From NCBI GenBank assembly GCA_016199835.1, contig JACQFX010000013.1:1-64000 (forward strand): a stretch of 64,000 nt of DNA, written 5' to 3'. Both the position numbers and the translations under genes were made by a program. The notes below the pieces were generated by a model. It saw only the letters and a list, made by a program, of their open reading frames with translations, was not told the origin of the DNA and did no database searches. Origin of the DNA: Nitrosomonadales bacterium. GTDB lineage: Bacteria; Pseudomonadota; Gammaproteobacteria; Burkholderiales; Gallionellaceae. How positions within the stretch are numbered: the first letter of the stretch is position 1; every line of letters begins with the position of its first letter. This document shows positions 45,786 to 54,514 of the stretch, piece by piece.

Positions 45786-46261
45786 TGCCGACTATGACGC
45801 AGGAGAAACTGCCGCTCACCATCACCCGCACCTTCGACGCCCCGCGCGCGCTGGTGTGGGAAGCGTGGACGAATCCCGAACACGCGATCCACTGGTGGGG
45901 GCCGAAGCACCACCCGGCAACCCATATCGAATGGGATGCACGCGTCGGCGGACGCTGGCGCAATTGCCTGCGCGAAGTGGAGACCGGCGACCTGTTCTGG
46001 CACGGCGGCATATTCCGCGAAGTCGTCGCGCCGGAGCGGCTGGTCTTCACCTTCGCCTGGGAAGAACCCGGCGAGCGCGGCATGGAAACGCTGGTGACGA
46101 TCACCTTCTCCGAACAGCAAGGCAAGACGCGGATGGTGATGCATCAGGTTCCGTTCCAATCGCTCAGCGAAAGAGACGGCCACGACGAAGGCTGGAACAA
46201 CACCTTCGACCGCTTGGCAGCCTATTTAACGCAGACGCAGGCCAATCTCTCATCCGCCTGA
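45785..46261 (+). CDS. SRPBCC (AHSA1-type) protein, copy 3
   Basis: 158 residues from the ATG at 45785, coupled to the preceding stop. TRTFDAPRALVWEAWTNPEH, HWWGPKHHPATHIEWDARVG and a C-terminal HDEGWNNTFDRLAAYL. The third member of this fold in 2.3 kb. Ligand unknown. Confidence 0.85.
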   Translation: MPTMTQEKLPLTITRTFDAPRALVWEAWTNPEHAIHWWGPKHHPATHIEWDARVGGRWRNCLREVETGDLFWHGGIFREVVAPERLVFTFAWEEPGERGMETLVTITFSEQQGKTRMVMHQVPFQSLSERDGHDEGWNNTFDRLAAYLTQTQANLSSA

Positions 46262-46277
46262 AGGAGATTCATCAATC

Positions 46278-46859
46278 ATGCGCAAGTTAATCGTTTGCAA
46301 CCTCATCTCGCTCGACGGGTTTTACTCTGGTCCAAACGGAGACCTCATGGCCATGCCGTTCGATAACGGTTTCTCCGACTACAACGCCGAACGTCTTCGG
46401 GCAGCCGATACGCTGCTGCTCGGGCGCAAGACGTTCGAGGCCTTCTGGTCCTACTGGCCCGCAGTCGCCGAGGACGTGAGCCAGCCGCCTGTGGAGCGCG
46501 AGATCGCGCGTCTCAATACCGCCGTCGATAAGGTCGTGGTTTCAAACAGCCTGAAGCCTGACGAAGTCGAGGGGTGGGGTCCAACCCGTGTCATTCGGCG
46601 GGAGAGTGCGCACGCAGAGGTCGCGGCACTTAAAGAGAAATCGGGGCGGGATATCCTGATGTTCGGCAGTCACATCCTCTGGAACGACCTGCTCGCTGCA
46701 GGTCTGGTTGATGAGCTGCATTTAATGATCGGCGCTGGCGTTGTCGGTGAAGGTGTGCGGGCATTCGAGGCTCGGCCATCCGGAAAGTTACGCCTGCTGG
46801 ACACCCGCACCTTCGATGGATCGAGCCTGCTTCTGGTTCGGTACGCCGTCGAGCGCTGA
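46278..46859 (+). CDS. Dihydrofolate reductase-like (RibD C-terminal) protein, copy 2
   Basis: 193 residues, preceded by AAGGAGATTCATCA. KLIVCNLISLDGFYSGPNGD, DTLLLGRKTFEAFWSYWP and the cofactor-site GRDILMFGSHILWNDLLAAG match the RibD_C/DHFR-like family. Possibly a reductase. Substrate unknown. It follows SRPBCC copy 3, mirroring the SRPBCC-DHFR order of copy 1. Confidence 0.82.
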   Translation: MRKLIVCNLISLDGFYSGPNGDLMAMPFDNGFSDYNAERLRAADTLLLGRKTFEAFWSYWPAVAEDVSQPPVEREIARLNTAVDKVVVSNSLKPDEVEGWGPTRVIRRESAHAEVAALKEKSGRDILMFGSHILWNDLLAAGLVDELHLMIGAGVVGEGVRAFEARPSGKLRLLDTRTFDGSSLLLVRYAVER

Positions 46860-46933
46860 TTACTAAAGTCATGGCCAAATAATTCATTCAAGAGTCGTAG
46901 AAGTACAGTTATACCTATTGTCAGGAGAAAACC

Positions 46934-47458
46934 ATGCTGAAGATCATCGTAATCACAGTCGTCGTATTACTGGCAATCATTCTTATCTACGCGGCAAGCA
47001 AGCCCGACAATTTCCATGTCGAGCGTTCGATCAGCATCAAAGCGCCGCCAGAAAAAATATTTGCACTCATCAATGACCTCCACCTGTGGAACGAATGGAC
47101 GCCCTACAACAAAGACCCGGCCATGAAGAAGACCTACAGCGGCAGCCCCAGCGGCAAAGGTGCCGCTTACGCGTGGGAAGGCAACAAGGATGTGGGCAAA
47201 GGCGAGATCGCCATCACGGAATCGATTCCCTCTTCGCGCATCGTGTTCGACCTGCACATGATAGAGCCATTCGAGGGACGCAATGTGGCCACCTTCACAC
47301 TCAACCCTGCGGGTGATTCCACCAAGGTGATCTGGAGTCTGGACGACAAACAAAAGCTCATCGTGAAAGTGATGGGAATCTTCATGAACATGGACAAAAT
47401 GATAGGCGGGGATTTCGAAGCCGGTCTCACTAAATTGAAAATGGTCGCAGAGAGGTAA
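46934..47458 (+). CDS. Membrane-anchored SRPBCC/polyketide-cyclase-like protein
   Basis: 174 residues after CAGGAGAAAACC. An N-terminal membrane helix (IIVITVVVLLAIILIYAA) is followed by a START-like domain (FHVERSISIKAPPEKIFALI, WNEWTPYNKDPAMKKTYSG). The anchored form is a recognised variant of the SRPBCC family. Ligand unknown. It closes the SRPBCC run, 74 bp after the second DHFR-like gene. Confidence 0.82.
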   Translation: MLKIIVITVVVLLAIILIYAASKPDNFHVERSISIKAPPEKIFALINDLHLWNEWTPYNKDPAMKKTYSGSPSGKGAAYAWEGNKDVGKGEIAITESIPSSRIVFDLHMIEPFEGRNVATFTLNPAGDSTKVIWSLDDKQKLIVKVMGIFMNMDKMIGGDFEAGLTKLKMVAER

Positions 47459-47465
47459 GGACACC

Positions 47466-47633
47466 ATGAACAAGATCCATCCATTCCTGTGGTTCGACAA
47501 GGAAGCGCGCGAAGCCGCCGAGTTCTATGTCTCGGTGTTCAAGGATGCGCAGATACTCGACAGCAGCACATTGAAGGACACGCCGTCCGGCGCGGTGGAG
47601 ATTATCACCCTGCGCCTGTTCGGGCAGGAATAA
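47466..47633 (+). pseudogene. Truncated PhnB/VOC-family protein (5' part only)
   Basis: 55 residues beginning MNKIHPFLWFDKEAREAAEF and YVSVFKDAQILD, the start of a PhnB-like (3-demethylubiquinone methyltransferase-like) VOC protein, which is normally 130-160 residues. It stops after LRLFGQE, where relatives continue into the metal-binding second half. The 3' part is missing and a different gene begins 10 bp later. Deletion remnant. Confidence 0.75.
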
Positions 47634-47643
47634 CCGTTCGGGC

Positions 47644-47868
47644 ATGGAAAGCATCATCCTCGAATCCGTGCTGACCTGCCCGCATTGCGGGTTTGCCAAA
47701 ACGGAAATCATGCCGACCGACGCTTGCCAGTTTTTTTACGAGTGCCAAAACTGCAAGGCCGTGTTGCGCCCCAAGCCCGGCGATTGCTGCGTGTTTTGTT
47801 CATACGGCTCGGTCAAGTGCCCACCCATTCAAGCTCATCGCGGATGTTGCGGTGATCCGGGCAATTAA
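47644..47868 (+). CDS. Small zinc-ribbon-like GDCCVxC protein
   Basis: 74 residues. Cysteine pairs TCPHCGFAK and YECQNCKAV, then the distinctive PGDCCVFCSYGSVKCPPIQ. This is the GDCCVxC family of putative zinc-binding proteins, often found near metal-resistance genes. No Shine-Dalgarno is obvious. It precedes a thioredoxin and a CcdA gene, suggesting a thiol or metal theme. Confidence 0.8.
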   Translation: MESIILESVLTCPHCGFAKTEIMPTDACQFFYECQNCKAVLRPKPGDCCVFCSYGSVKCPPIQAHRGCCGDPGN

Positions 47869-47886
47869 CGACAAGGAGTTCAAATC

Positions 47887-48267
47887 ATGTTCAAGTTTTT
47901 CCGCAATTTATTTTTGCTGTTTCTTTTCTCCATCTCATCCGCGTTCGCGGTAGGCGATGCGTTCGATCAAGCCCGCTTCGACCAATTGCTCAAGGAAGGC
48001 AAGCCCGTGCTCGTGGCCATTCACGCCGACTGGTGTTCCACTTGCCGCGCCCAAGATGTTTTTCTCAAGGAACTATTGAGCGCGCCGCCCTACAACAAAT
48101 TTCAGGTGCTGCGCGTTGACTTCGACAAGCAGAAAAAAGTTGTGCGCTCCTTCAAAGTTCAATGGCAAAGCACGCTGATCGTGTTCAAGAACGGCAAAGA
48201 AATCGAGCGCTCGACCTCCGACACCGACAAGGACAGCGTCGCGCTGATGTTGCGCAAGGCGCTGTGA
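47887..48267 (+). CDS. Exported thioredoxin-fold protein
   Basis: 126 residues after AAGGAGTTCAAATC. Signal peptide (FLLFLFSISSAFAVG), then the active site HADWCSTCRAQDVF and a cis-Pro-less VQWQSTLIVFKNGKE end. It resembles the periplasmic thioredoxin domain of DsbD. Its stop overlaps the ATG of the CcdA-like gene (TGATG), so the two form a split DsbD-like thiol reductase system. Confidence 0.85.
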   Translation: MFKFFRNLFLLFLFSISSAFAVGDAFDQARFDQLLKEGKPVLVAIHADWCSTCRAQDVFLKELLSAPPYNKFQVLRVDFDKQKKVVRSFKVQWQSTLIVFKNGKEIERSTSDTDKDSVALMLRKAL

Positions 48268-49004
48268 TGGCGACGACAGAACTGGGGCTGGCCAGCTACG
48301 GTCTATCCTTCGCGGCGGGCGGCCTGTCCACGCTATCGCCCTGCGTGTTGCCGCTGATCCCCATCCTGCTGGGCAGCGCCATGGCGGGGAACCGGTTTGC
48401 ACCTATGGCATTGGGGGCGGGACTCGCGCTTTCTTTCGCCACGACGGGCACGGCTCTGGCGAGTCTGGGGCAAGTGTTCGATTTCGATCCCGATACTTTG
48501 CATATCGTCTCCGCCACATTGCTGGTAGCGTTCGGCCTGATGCTGCTGTCGGCCCGGCTGCAACAGCGTTTCGCCTCGGCCTCGACGGGAGTCGGGGACG
48601 CGGGCAACAACTGGGCGGCCAGCTTTAACCCGGAAGGATTGCGCGGGCAATTCACGCTGGGCCTGCTGCTTGGAATCGCGTGGAGTCCCTGTGTCGGCCC
48701 CACTCTGGGCGTGGCAATCGGGCTTTCCAGCCAAGGGCAACAGCTCGCCCAAGTCGCGCTGGTCATGTTGCTGTTCGGCTTTGGTGCCGCGTTGCCCATC
48801 ATAGGGCTGGGCATGCTCTCGCGCCAAGGCGTACAAAAATTCAGGGGCAAATTGCTGTTGCTCGGCGGAAGAGGAAAACAGGTATTGGGCACACTCATGC
48901 TGGCGCTCGGCGTATTGATGCTGAGCGGCACGGACAAACTGGTTGAAGCCGGGTTGGTCGAGATCACGCCGGAATGGCTGGTCCGGTTGACCACCATGAT
49001 TTAG
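48267..49004 (+). CDS. CcdA/DsbD-type transmembrane thiol transporter
   Basis: 245 residues from the ATG at 48267. Six-helix CcdA fold with two conserved Cys-Pro motifs (STLSPCVLPLIPILLG and AWSPCVGPTLGVAIG). It carries electrons from cytoplasmic thioredoxin across the membrane to the partner encoded just upstream. The combination could reduce periplasmic thiols, for cytochrome c maturation or metal-stress repair. Confidence 0.87.
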   Translation: MATTELGLASYGLSFAAGGLSTLSPCVLPLIPILLGSAMAGNRFAPMALGAGLALSFATTGTALASLGQVFDFDPDTLHIVSATLLVAFGLMLLSARLQQRFASASTGVGDAGNNWAASFNPEGLRGQFTLGLLLGIAWSPCVGPTLGVAIGLSSQGQQLAQVALVMLLFGFGAALPIIGLGMLSRQGVQKFRGKLLLLGGRGKQVLGTLMLALGVLMLSGTDKLVEAGLVEITPEWLVRLTTMI

Positions 49005-49020
49005 ATGACAGGAGAAAATC

Positions 49021-49860
49021 ATGAACGAGCTCGAACACCTGTTGAACAGCCTTTTCATCATGGCTTCCATGGTGGAGGCGCGCGATCCCTATACCGGCGG
49101 ACACCTGTGGCGCGTGTCGCAATACAGCCGCGTGCAGGCGTAACACGGCGGACTGACGCGCGCATTTCGCTGGGCGGCTTCCTGCACGCCCTAGGCAAGA
49201 TCGCCGTGCCGGACGCCATACTCAACAAGCCTGACCGGCTGACCGATGACGAATACGAGGTAATCAAGACCCACCCGGATGTCGGTCGCCGTTTGCTGAT
49301 AGACCACCCGCTGGCCGGATTGGCAGAGTCCGCCGTGTACGCCCACCACGAACGCCCGGATGGCACGAGCTACCCGCTGTAACTGCCGCACCGAGAAGAT
49401 TTCCGTGGACGCGCGCATCGTCGGCATCTGCGACACTTTCGATGCCATGACCAGCACCCGCTGCCTACCGCAAGGGCATGCCGATTTCAAACGCGCTCGG
49501 CATCATCCGCAACAATCTCGGCATGCAGTTCGACAGCGAATGGGGCAGGCTTTTTCTGGAAATGGGCGAGGCGGGCAAGCTCGACCACATCGCCGGACAC
49601 AGCGAACCGGGTATCCCCTGCACGATTGCCCGATGTGCGGCGCGTCCATCGTCGTACGCCGCCGTCAGCACGAAGGAGACCGCGCTTATTGCCGCGCTTG
49701 CGGCGCGGAAACAAAAATAAAATTGCTCAACGGGATCACCGTCATCGAGGCGACCGGCCAACGCGGAACGCCCGCACAACTGGAGCCGGAGGTTGATACC
49801 GACCTCGTGCGCGAATTGGTCAAGGAATCGGCCCTGCTTCCGGGTTCGCCATCCCCCTGA
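49021..49860 (+). pseudogene. Decayed HD-GYP domain protein
   Basis: Pieces in different frames follow the HD-GYP order: MVEARDPYTGGHLWRVSQYS, then a TAA stop; HALGKIAVPDAILNKPDRL and VYAHHERPDGTSYPL, then stop; VDARIVGICDTFDAMTS; and a C-terminal Cys-rich DCPMCGASIVVRRRQHEGDR with RAYCRACGAE. The catalytic HD and GYP-like (RPDGTSYP) sequences are still readable. At least three frame breaks plus missing segments show it is inactive. It was probably a cyclic-di-GMP phosphodiesterase with a zinc ribbon. Confidence 0.82.
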
Positions 49861-49868
49861 AACTTGCA

Positions 49869-50114
49869 ATGCAGAACACGCAACAAAATCTCAATGACTT
49901 CCTGCACTGCATCCATCTCGGTTCGGAAATGTATTACGGCGGCCAGTTATGCGATGCGTGGAAACTCTCCATACCCGGCAGCGGTGCGACTTCTTCCCAC
50001 CTGGTCAGCCACGGCGATGTATGGCTGCATAAGCCTGCCGCACCGATGCAATTGCTGCAGCGTCATCGAAAAGTTTTATTTGTACCTCCACAACTAAACG
50101 ATGCAGCCCGATGA
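49869..50114 (+). pseudogene. AraC-type cupin domain fragment
   Basis: An 81-codon frame reading FLHCIHLGSEMYYGGQLCDA and SGATSSHLVSHGDVWLHKP resembles the N-terminal cupin of AraC-family regulators (AraC_binding type). No DNA-binding half follows. Likely the 5' fragment of a deleted gene. It directly follows the HD-GYP remnant. Confidence 0.55.
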
Positions 50115-50159
50115 GGCTGCATCGTAAACGTGCTTGTTGCTACAACTACAACAGATTTA

Positions 50160-50876
50160 TTACTGCACACGCACAATTTTGATTCTCGCCACCGGATTAT
50201 CCCAGCGGTGTACTGCGTTCAGCGCCGAACCGCTCAGGCCATCGCTGGCGGTGACAACGCCCGGATGCAAATACACCGCATTCCTTACGTCATCACGCGC
50301 CGCATTAAACCCTGCACCGCCTCCTGCCGGGCCGGGGATGGTGGCCGCTGTTTCGGTGTTGGCCTCGGTGCCGATGTCATAGCTAGCCAAATCCAGGCTG
50401 ATAGACGAGCCTGCCGTCAATCCGGACAAGCTCTGCGCATCCACCGCCGCGATAGCGTCATTGGTGTTGACCAGCATGCTGGCTAACGACAATTTTGCCG
50501 AGGCCAGATTGGCTTGTTCGACGCTCAAGGTCACCGTGGATGATGCGCCCGGTGCAACAATGCCGCTTCCGACAGCCGAGTTCAAGTAACCGGCGGATGC
50601 ACTGGCTAACGTCACCAGCGGGGCGGTTTCCCCGCCTTCGCCCAGATGCTCCAGTTCAACGCTGGCGGGTTGCCCGATGCTGAACAGGCTGAACCCGTTG
50701 CCGTGGACAATGGCTAACTGAGGAGACATGGGCTGTCCTGCGGTCAGGTTGGTGAGGGTCACGTCAAACTTGGCGGGGGGAGCGGTAGTCGCCGAAGAAG
50801 AGCCGCCGCAAGCGGCCACCAGGATGGCTGCTGCCAATGCCAGCAGCGTGCCGGAAAATTGAAATGAGTTGCGCAT
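50160..50876 (-). CDS. Spondin-domain lipoprotein
   Basis: 238 residues. Lipoprotein signal (LLALAAAILVAACGGSSS, lipobox VAAC) and a spondin_N-like domain beginning FDVTLTNLTAGQPMSPQLAI, with SLASYDIGTEANTE and HPGVVTASDGLSG typical of bacterial spondin-domain proteins. An outer-membrane or surface protein of unknown role. It lies 10 bp after a related gene on the same strand. Ends DNPVARIKIVRVQ, parallel to its partner. Confidence 0.8.
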   Translation of the reverse strand: MRNSFQFSGTLLALAAAILVAACGGSSSATTAPPAKFDVTLTNLTAGQPMSPQLAIVHGNGFSLFSIGQPASVELEHLGEGGETAPLVTLASASAGYLNSAVGSGIVAPGASSTVTLSVEQANLASAKLSLASMLVNTNDAIAAVDAQSLSGLTAGSSISLDLASYDIGTEANTETAATIPGPAGGGAGFNAARDDVRNAVYLHPGVVTASDGLSGSALNAVHRWDNPVARIKIVRVQ

Positions 50877-50886
50877 ATTGTTCTCC

Positions 50887-51657
50887 TTATTGCACGGTCA
50901 GCACGACGCGCGCAACCGGGTTTAACCAGCGATGCACCGTGCTATCAATATCGGACAAACCGCCGGTCGGATTCGTGTCGCCCAATACGCCGCGATGGAT
51001 ATGCACGTAGCCTTCGGCGACGGCTCCGGGAATTCCTGTCCCGCCAGTGCCGCTGCCTATCGGTGCGGGTACGGGGAATCCGGGTGTGCCGGGTGCGCCA
51101 CCTCCCACGATTTCGTTATTGGCTTCGGTGCCGGCATCGTAGGCATTCACGTAATAGGTGTAGGTGCCCGGCGTAGTCGGAATGGTGATCGCGTTGAGCC
51201 CGATAAAACCATCATTGGTCGGCAGCATCATCGCCACCACGGAAAGCGCGACGTTGGCTGTGCCTGCGCCCCCCGAAAATGTTGCGGCGCTGGCCGTGCT
51301 AGCTCCGGGAGCAAGCAACCCGGCGGCGGGGTTGCCTGTGGTTGCGCCCGCAGCCGTGAGCGCTGTTTGCAAGGGGGTGATGTTGCCGCCTTCCGCCATC
51401 GCCTGCAAATCAGCCGACGCTGCCTGCCCTTCGGTAAACAGGGCGGATGCCGCCGGATGGGCGGCCACCAGCAGCGGGGTAAAATTTATGCCCCGGGTGA
51501 GGTTGGTGACGCTCACGCTTAACGTGGCGGCATGAGCCGCAATTGGTGCGACTGCGAAGATAGCGGCAACCAGCAGGGTGTTTGTGAGACGGTGCTTCGC
51601 AAGCTGTTTCAGCGCGGCCGTAGCAGTTTTGTTGGGAATGACATTGATGCGATTCAT
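50887..51657 (-). CDS. Spondin-domain exported protein
   Basis: 256 residues from the ATG at 51657 (GGAGATTTGCC upstream); the open frame extends to 51741 without start features. Signal peptide ending APIAAHAATL, then the spondin domain LSVSVTNLTRGINFTPLLVA, YVNAYDAGTEANNEIVG and HIHRGVLGDTNPTGGLSDI. Paralogous to the adjacent lipoprotein. A divergent promoter region with TTACAA-N12-TTGTAA (51775-51798) lies upstream. Exported, function unknown. Confidence 0.82.
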   Translation of the reverse strand: MNRINVIPNKTATAALKQLAKHRLTNTLLVAAIFAVAPIAAHAATLSVSVTNLTRGINFTPLLVAAHPAASALFTEGQAASADLQAMAEGGNITPLQTALTAAGATTGNPAAGLLAPGASTASAATFSGGAGTANVALSVVAMMLPTNDGFIGLNAITIPTTPGTYTYYVNAYDAGTEANNEIVGGGAPGTPGFPVPAPIGSGTGGTGIPGAVAEGYVHIHRGVLGDTNPTGGLSDIDSTVHRWLNPVARVVLTVQ

Positions 51658-52481
51658 GGCAAATCTCCATTTCTCAAAGAGGTTGGGTTTTATTACTGAA
51701 TATTTTTTGCATACTTGAGAATCTTCCCGACTCTCACCCACGCATGAGCGGATTCGGGAATGGTATAAAAATGGTTACAAAATATTTTCACCTTGTAAAA
51801 ATTTCGTCAACGGATTCACGACTGGCGAAGCTTTATCTTTGTTGCAGAAATAATTTCTAGCGCTTCTTGTCGCCAGCATTCAATACGTCGCCGGTCGTAT
51901 GCGTGCCGCAGTGGGCTATGGCAGCTCCATCGCATTGACGCGGGTGTGCGGCAAGCTGGGCGGGATGTCACCTATCGCGTGGCTTGCGGCCAAGACAACC
52001 TGATGCAACACTGAACAAGTCCTCCGTTCGCCCCGAGCGTGTCGAAGGGCGGATTCCGCAACTCATTGTTCGGCATCGTCCTCCGTTCATGGTTCGACAA
52101 GCTCACCACGAACGGAGGGCTTGTTCAGCGTTTCTCTGGATTTTTTTCAGGAAATAGCAAGCTACGAGAGTCCCGTGCGAGCTAAACATATTTCGTGAGT
52201 TGTATTTTCAAGCGGAAGGATGCTAACGCCACAAACATGTTACGCTCATGCCAATAAGGCCTCGATTTCTCCCCCCTGCATGAGTTCTTGGGCGGGCAGG
52301 GGTAATGACCGCATCACGATGTCTCGGCTTAACAGGATGAGTTGAGCGCCTACAATACCTCCTTGTCCTGAAATCAGGTTCAGCAAGTCAACGATAGAAT
52401 TCAAAAGCAAGACCCGGAGTGTTTCATATCCGTCCATTCACTAAAGTGCGACCCCACGGAACACTGAAGAAAACACAAGAA
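51658..52481. other. 824-bp gap before ada with gene remnant and repeat
   Basis: 51878-52003 on the plus strand reads as a 41-codon coding-like tail (VAGRMRAAVGYGSSIALT...WLAAKTT, stop), possibly the end of a deleted gene. 52012-52127 is an inverted repeat (separate entry). The minus-strand frame 52246-52437 has no start signals and is not credible. Nothing else is supportable. Confidence 0.4.
52012..52127. repeat. Inverted repeat (about 116 bp)
   Basis: TGAACAAGTCCTCCGTTCG at the left end is the near-perfect inverse of CGAACGGAGGGCTTGTTCA at the right. The right part contains GGTTCGACAAGCTCACCACG, a string typical of widespread bacterial intergenic repeats. MITE/REP-like, non-coding. Confidence 0.7.
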
Positions 52482-53555
52482 ATGTCCAGACGTACCGAAG
52501 AGCAAGCGGCCAGGACGATCAGCGATTCTCGCTGGGCAGCAATTGCTGCCCGCGACTCGAATGCAGATGGCCATTTCCTTTACTCGGTTAAAACGACGGG
52601 CGTTTATTGCCGCCCATCCTGCGGTTCGCGCGCCCCGAAACCAGAGAACGTCCGTTTCTATTTGACAGCAAAGGAGGCCGAGCTGGCTGGATTCCGTCCC
52701 TGTAAACGCTGCAAACCAGATCAGCCTCCTTTGGCCGAACAGCATGCCGCACTCGTAGCCGGGTTATGTCGTCACATTGAAAGCTCCGAAACGGAGCCGA
52801 GCCTCGACGACTTGGCAAAACTTGCGCAGATGAGCGCCTTTCATCTGCATCGTATTTTCAAAGCCGTTACCGGTATCACGCCCAAGGCTTACGCGGTTGC
52901 CCATCGCGCCAATAAAATCCGTGAGGGGCTTGGCCGCAGCCAAAGCGTAACCAAAGCTATTTACGATGCCGGATACAATTCCAGCGGTCGCTTCTACGAA
53001 GAATCGGATCAAGTGCTGGGGATGTCTCCCAAAAACTTTCGGGCTGGCGGCGCCAATACGGTTATCCGTTTTGCCGTGGGCGAATGCTCTCTGGGCGCGA
53101 TTCTGGTTGCTGCCAGCGAGGTGGGCGTTTGCGCCATCCTGATGGGCAAGAATCCCGATGGGCTGGCGCGCGATCTGCAAGATCGTTTCCCGAAAGCCAC
53201 GTTGATTGGTGGCGATGCCGGATTTGAGCAGATGGTTGCCAAAGTCGTCGGCTTTGTCGAGATGCCGAAGTTGGGCCTCGATCTCCCCCTGGATGTACGC
53301 GGCACCGCATTTCAGCAAAGAGTCTGGCAAGCGCTGAGAGAGATACCCGTCGGATCAACGGTAAGCTATTCTGACGTCGCATGTCGCATAGGCTCGCCCA
53401 AGGCTGTTCGGGCGGTTGCTCGGGCATGCGCGGCGAATTCATTAGCCGTAGCCATTCCCTGTCATCGGGTCGTACGCAATGACGGCGGCATCTCCGGTTA
53501 CCGTTGGGGTGTCGAGCGCAAACGTGCGTTGCTCGAGCGAGAGCGCAAGACATGA
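52482..53555 (+). CDS. ada: Bifunctional Ada regulator/O6-methylguanine-DNA methyltransferase
   Basis: 357 residues from the ATG at 52482. The N-terminal zinc domain has GVYCRPSCGSRAPKPEN and CKRCKPDQPP, including the methyl-accepting Cys. An AraC-type HTH follows (DLAKLAQMSAFHLHRIFKAV, GYNSSGRFYEESDQVLGMSP), and the C-terminal methyltransferase holds the active-site IPCHRVVRNDGG. It repairs methyl phosphotriesters and O6-methylguanine and, once methylated, activates alkylation-response genes. No alkB or alkA is adjacent. Confidence 0.94.
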   Translation: MSRRTEEQAARTISDSRWAAIAARDSNADGHFLYSVKTTGVYCRPSCGSRAPKPENVRFYLTAKEAELAGFRPCKRCKPDQPPLAEQHAALVAGLCRHIESSETEPSLDDLAKLAQMSAFHLHRIFKAVTGITPKAYAVAHRANKIREGLGRSQSVTKAIYDAGYNSSGRFYEESDQVLGMSPKNFRAGGANTVIRFAVGECSLGAILVAASEVGVCAILMGKNPDGLARDLQDRFPKATLIGGDAGFEQMVAKVVGFVEMPKLGLDLPLDVRGTAFQQRVWQALREIPVGSTVSYSDVACRIGSPKAVRAVARACAANSLAVAIPCHRVVRNDGGISGYRWGVERKRALLERERKT

Positions 53556-53604
53556 AACCTGCTCAGCTAACCCTACAAATTTTCACTCACTCAAGGGATC
53601 AAGC

Positions 53605-54480
53605 GTGAACCTCCCCAGCCTCATCAGACTGCTCGCCCTCGCCGCCATCTGGGGCGGCTCCTTCCTGTTCACCCGCATCGGCGTGCCGGATCTGGGAGCC
53701 GTGATTCTGGTCGAGTATCGGGTCGGTCTTGCGGCGGTGTTCCTGCTGATCGTGGCGATGTTTTTGCATAAGCGGCTCAACATCAGACAGCACTGGCGGC
53801 ACTACCTCATTCTCGGCGTATTCAACGCAGCCTTGCCGTTCATGCTGTTCGGCTTTGCTGCGCTGACGTTGACGGCTTCGGCCCTGAGCATACTGAATGC
53901 CACGACGCCGATCTGGGGAGCGATCATCGCTGCGGCGTGGTCGCGCCAGCCCTTGAGCGGGCGTACGGTGCTGGGTTTGGGGTTGGGTGTGGTCGGTGTC
54001 GGAGTAATCGTCGGTCTCGACCATTGGGCCGCGCAACCCGGTGCCGGGATCGCCATCGCGGCGGCACTGCTGGCGACAGTCTGTTACGGCATCGCCACGA
54101 CGTATGCGCGCAACGCAACTCACGTGGATAGTTTCTCCAACGCGCATGGCAGTATGTGGGCGGCCAGTCTGTTCATCGCGCCCGCCCTTCCTTTTGCCCC
54201 GGTTGCAACTACGCCGAGCATAGGCGTGATGCTGGCGGTCGTTGCTCTGGGTGTTGTGTGTACCGGAATCGCCTTCCTGCTGTATTTCCGGCTGGTGAAA
54301 GACATCGGCGGGACTTCCACTCTCACGGTGACGTTCCTGATCCCGGTGTTCGGCATCCTGTGGGGGCATTTGTTTCTGGGCGAGGTCGTTACGCCGAGCA
54401 TGATATTCGGCTCACTCACGGTCATCGCGGGTACTGCATTAGCTACGGGGTTTAATCCGATGACGTTGCAGCGTGGCTAA
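53605..54480 (+). CDS. EamA-family (DMT) transporter
   Basis: 291 residues from the GTG at 53605, preceded by CAAGGGATCAAGC; an upstream in-frame ATG at 53479 lies inside ada and is unlikely. Ten membrane helices in two EamA repeats (LAAIWGGSFLFTRIGVPDLG; ATVCYGIATTYARN). Probable metabolite exporter. Substrate unknown. Downstream of ada with 49 bp between, possibly cotranscribed. Confidence 0.85.
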   Translation: MNLPSLIRLLALAAIWGGSFLFTRIGVPDLGAVILVEYRVGLAAVFLLIVAMFLHKRLNIRQHWRHYLILGVFNAALPFMLFGFAALTLTASALSILNATTPIWGAIIAAAWSRQPLSGRTVLGLGLGVVGVGVIVGLDHWAAQPGAGIAIAAALLATVCYGIATTYARNATHVDSFSNAHGSMWAASLFIAPALPFAPVATTPSIGVMLAVVALGVVCTGIAFLLYFRLVKDIGGTSTLTVTFLIPVFGILWGHLFLGEVVTPSMIFGSLTVIAGTALATGFNPMTLQRG

Positions 54481-54493
54481 TTCAGTTAGGTAA

Positions 54494-54514
54494 ACCCCCG
54501 GCTATGCCGGGGGT
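54494..54514. repeat. GC-rich hairpin, dispersed family copy 3
   Basis: ACCCCCGGCTATGCCGGGGGT followed by AATTTAACTTCATG just after the EamA gene. Flanks and stem match the copy at 38544-38565. May double as a terminator. Confidence 0.65.

Noticed and set aside
52246..52437. 63-codon minus-strand frame upstream of ada
   Set aside because: No ribosome site and no convincing family; hydrophobic content alone is not enough.
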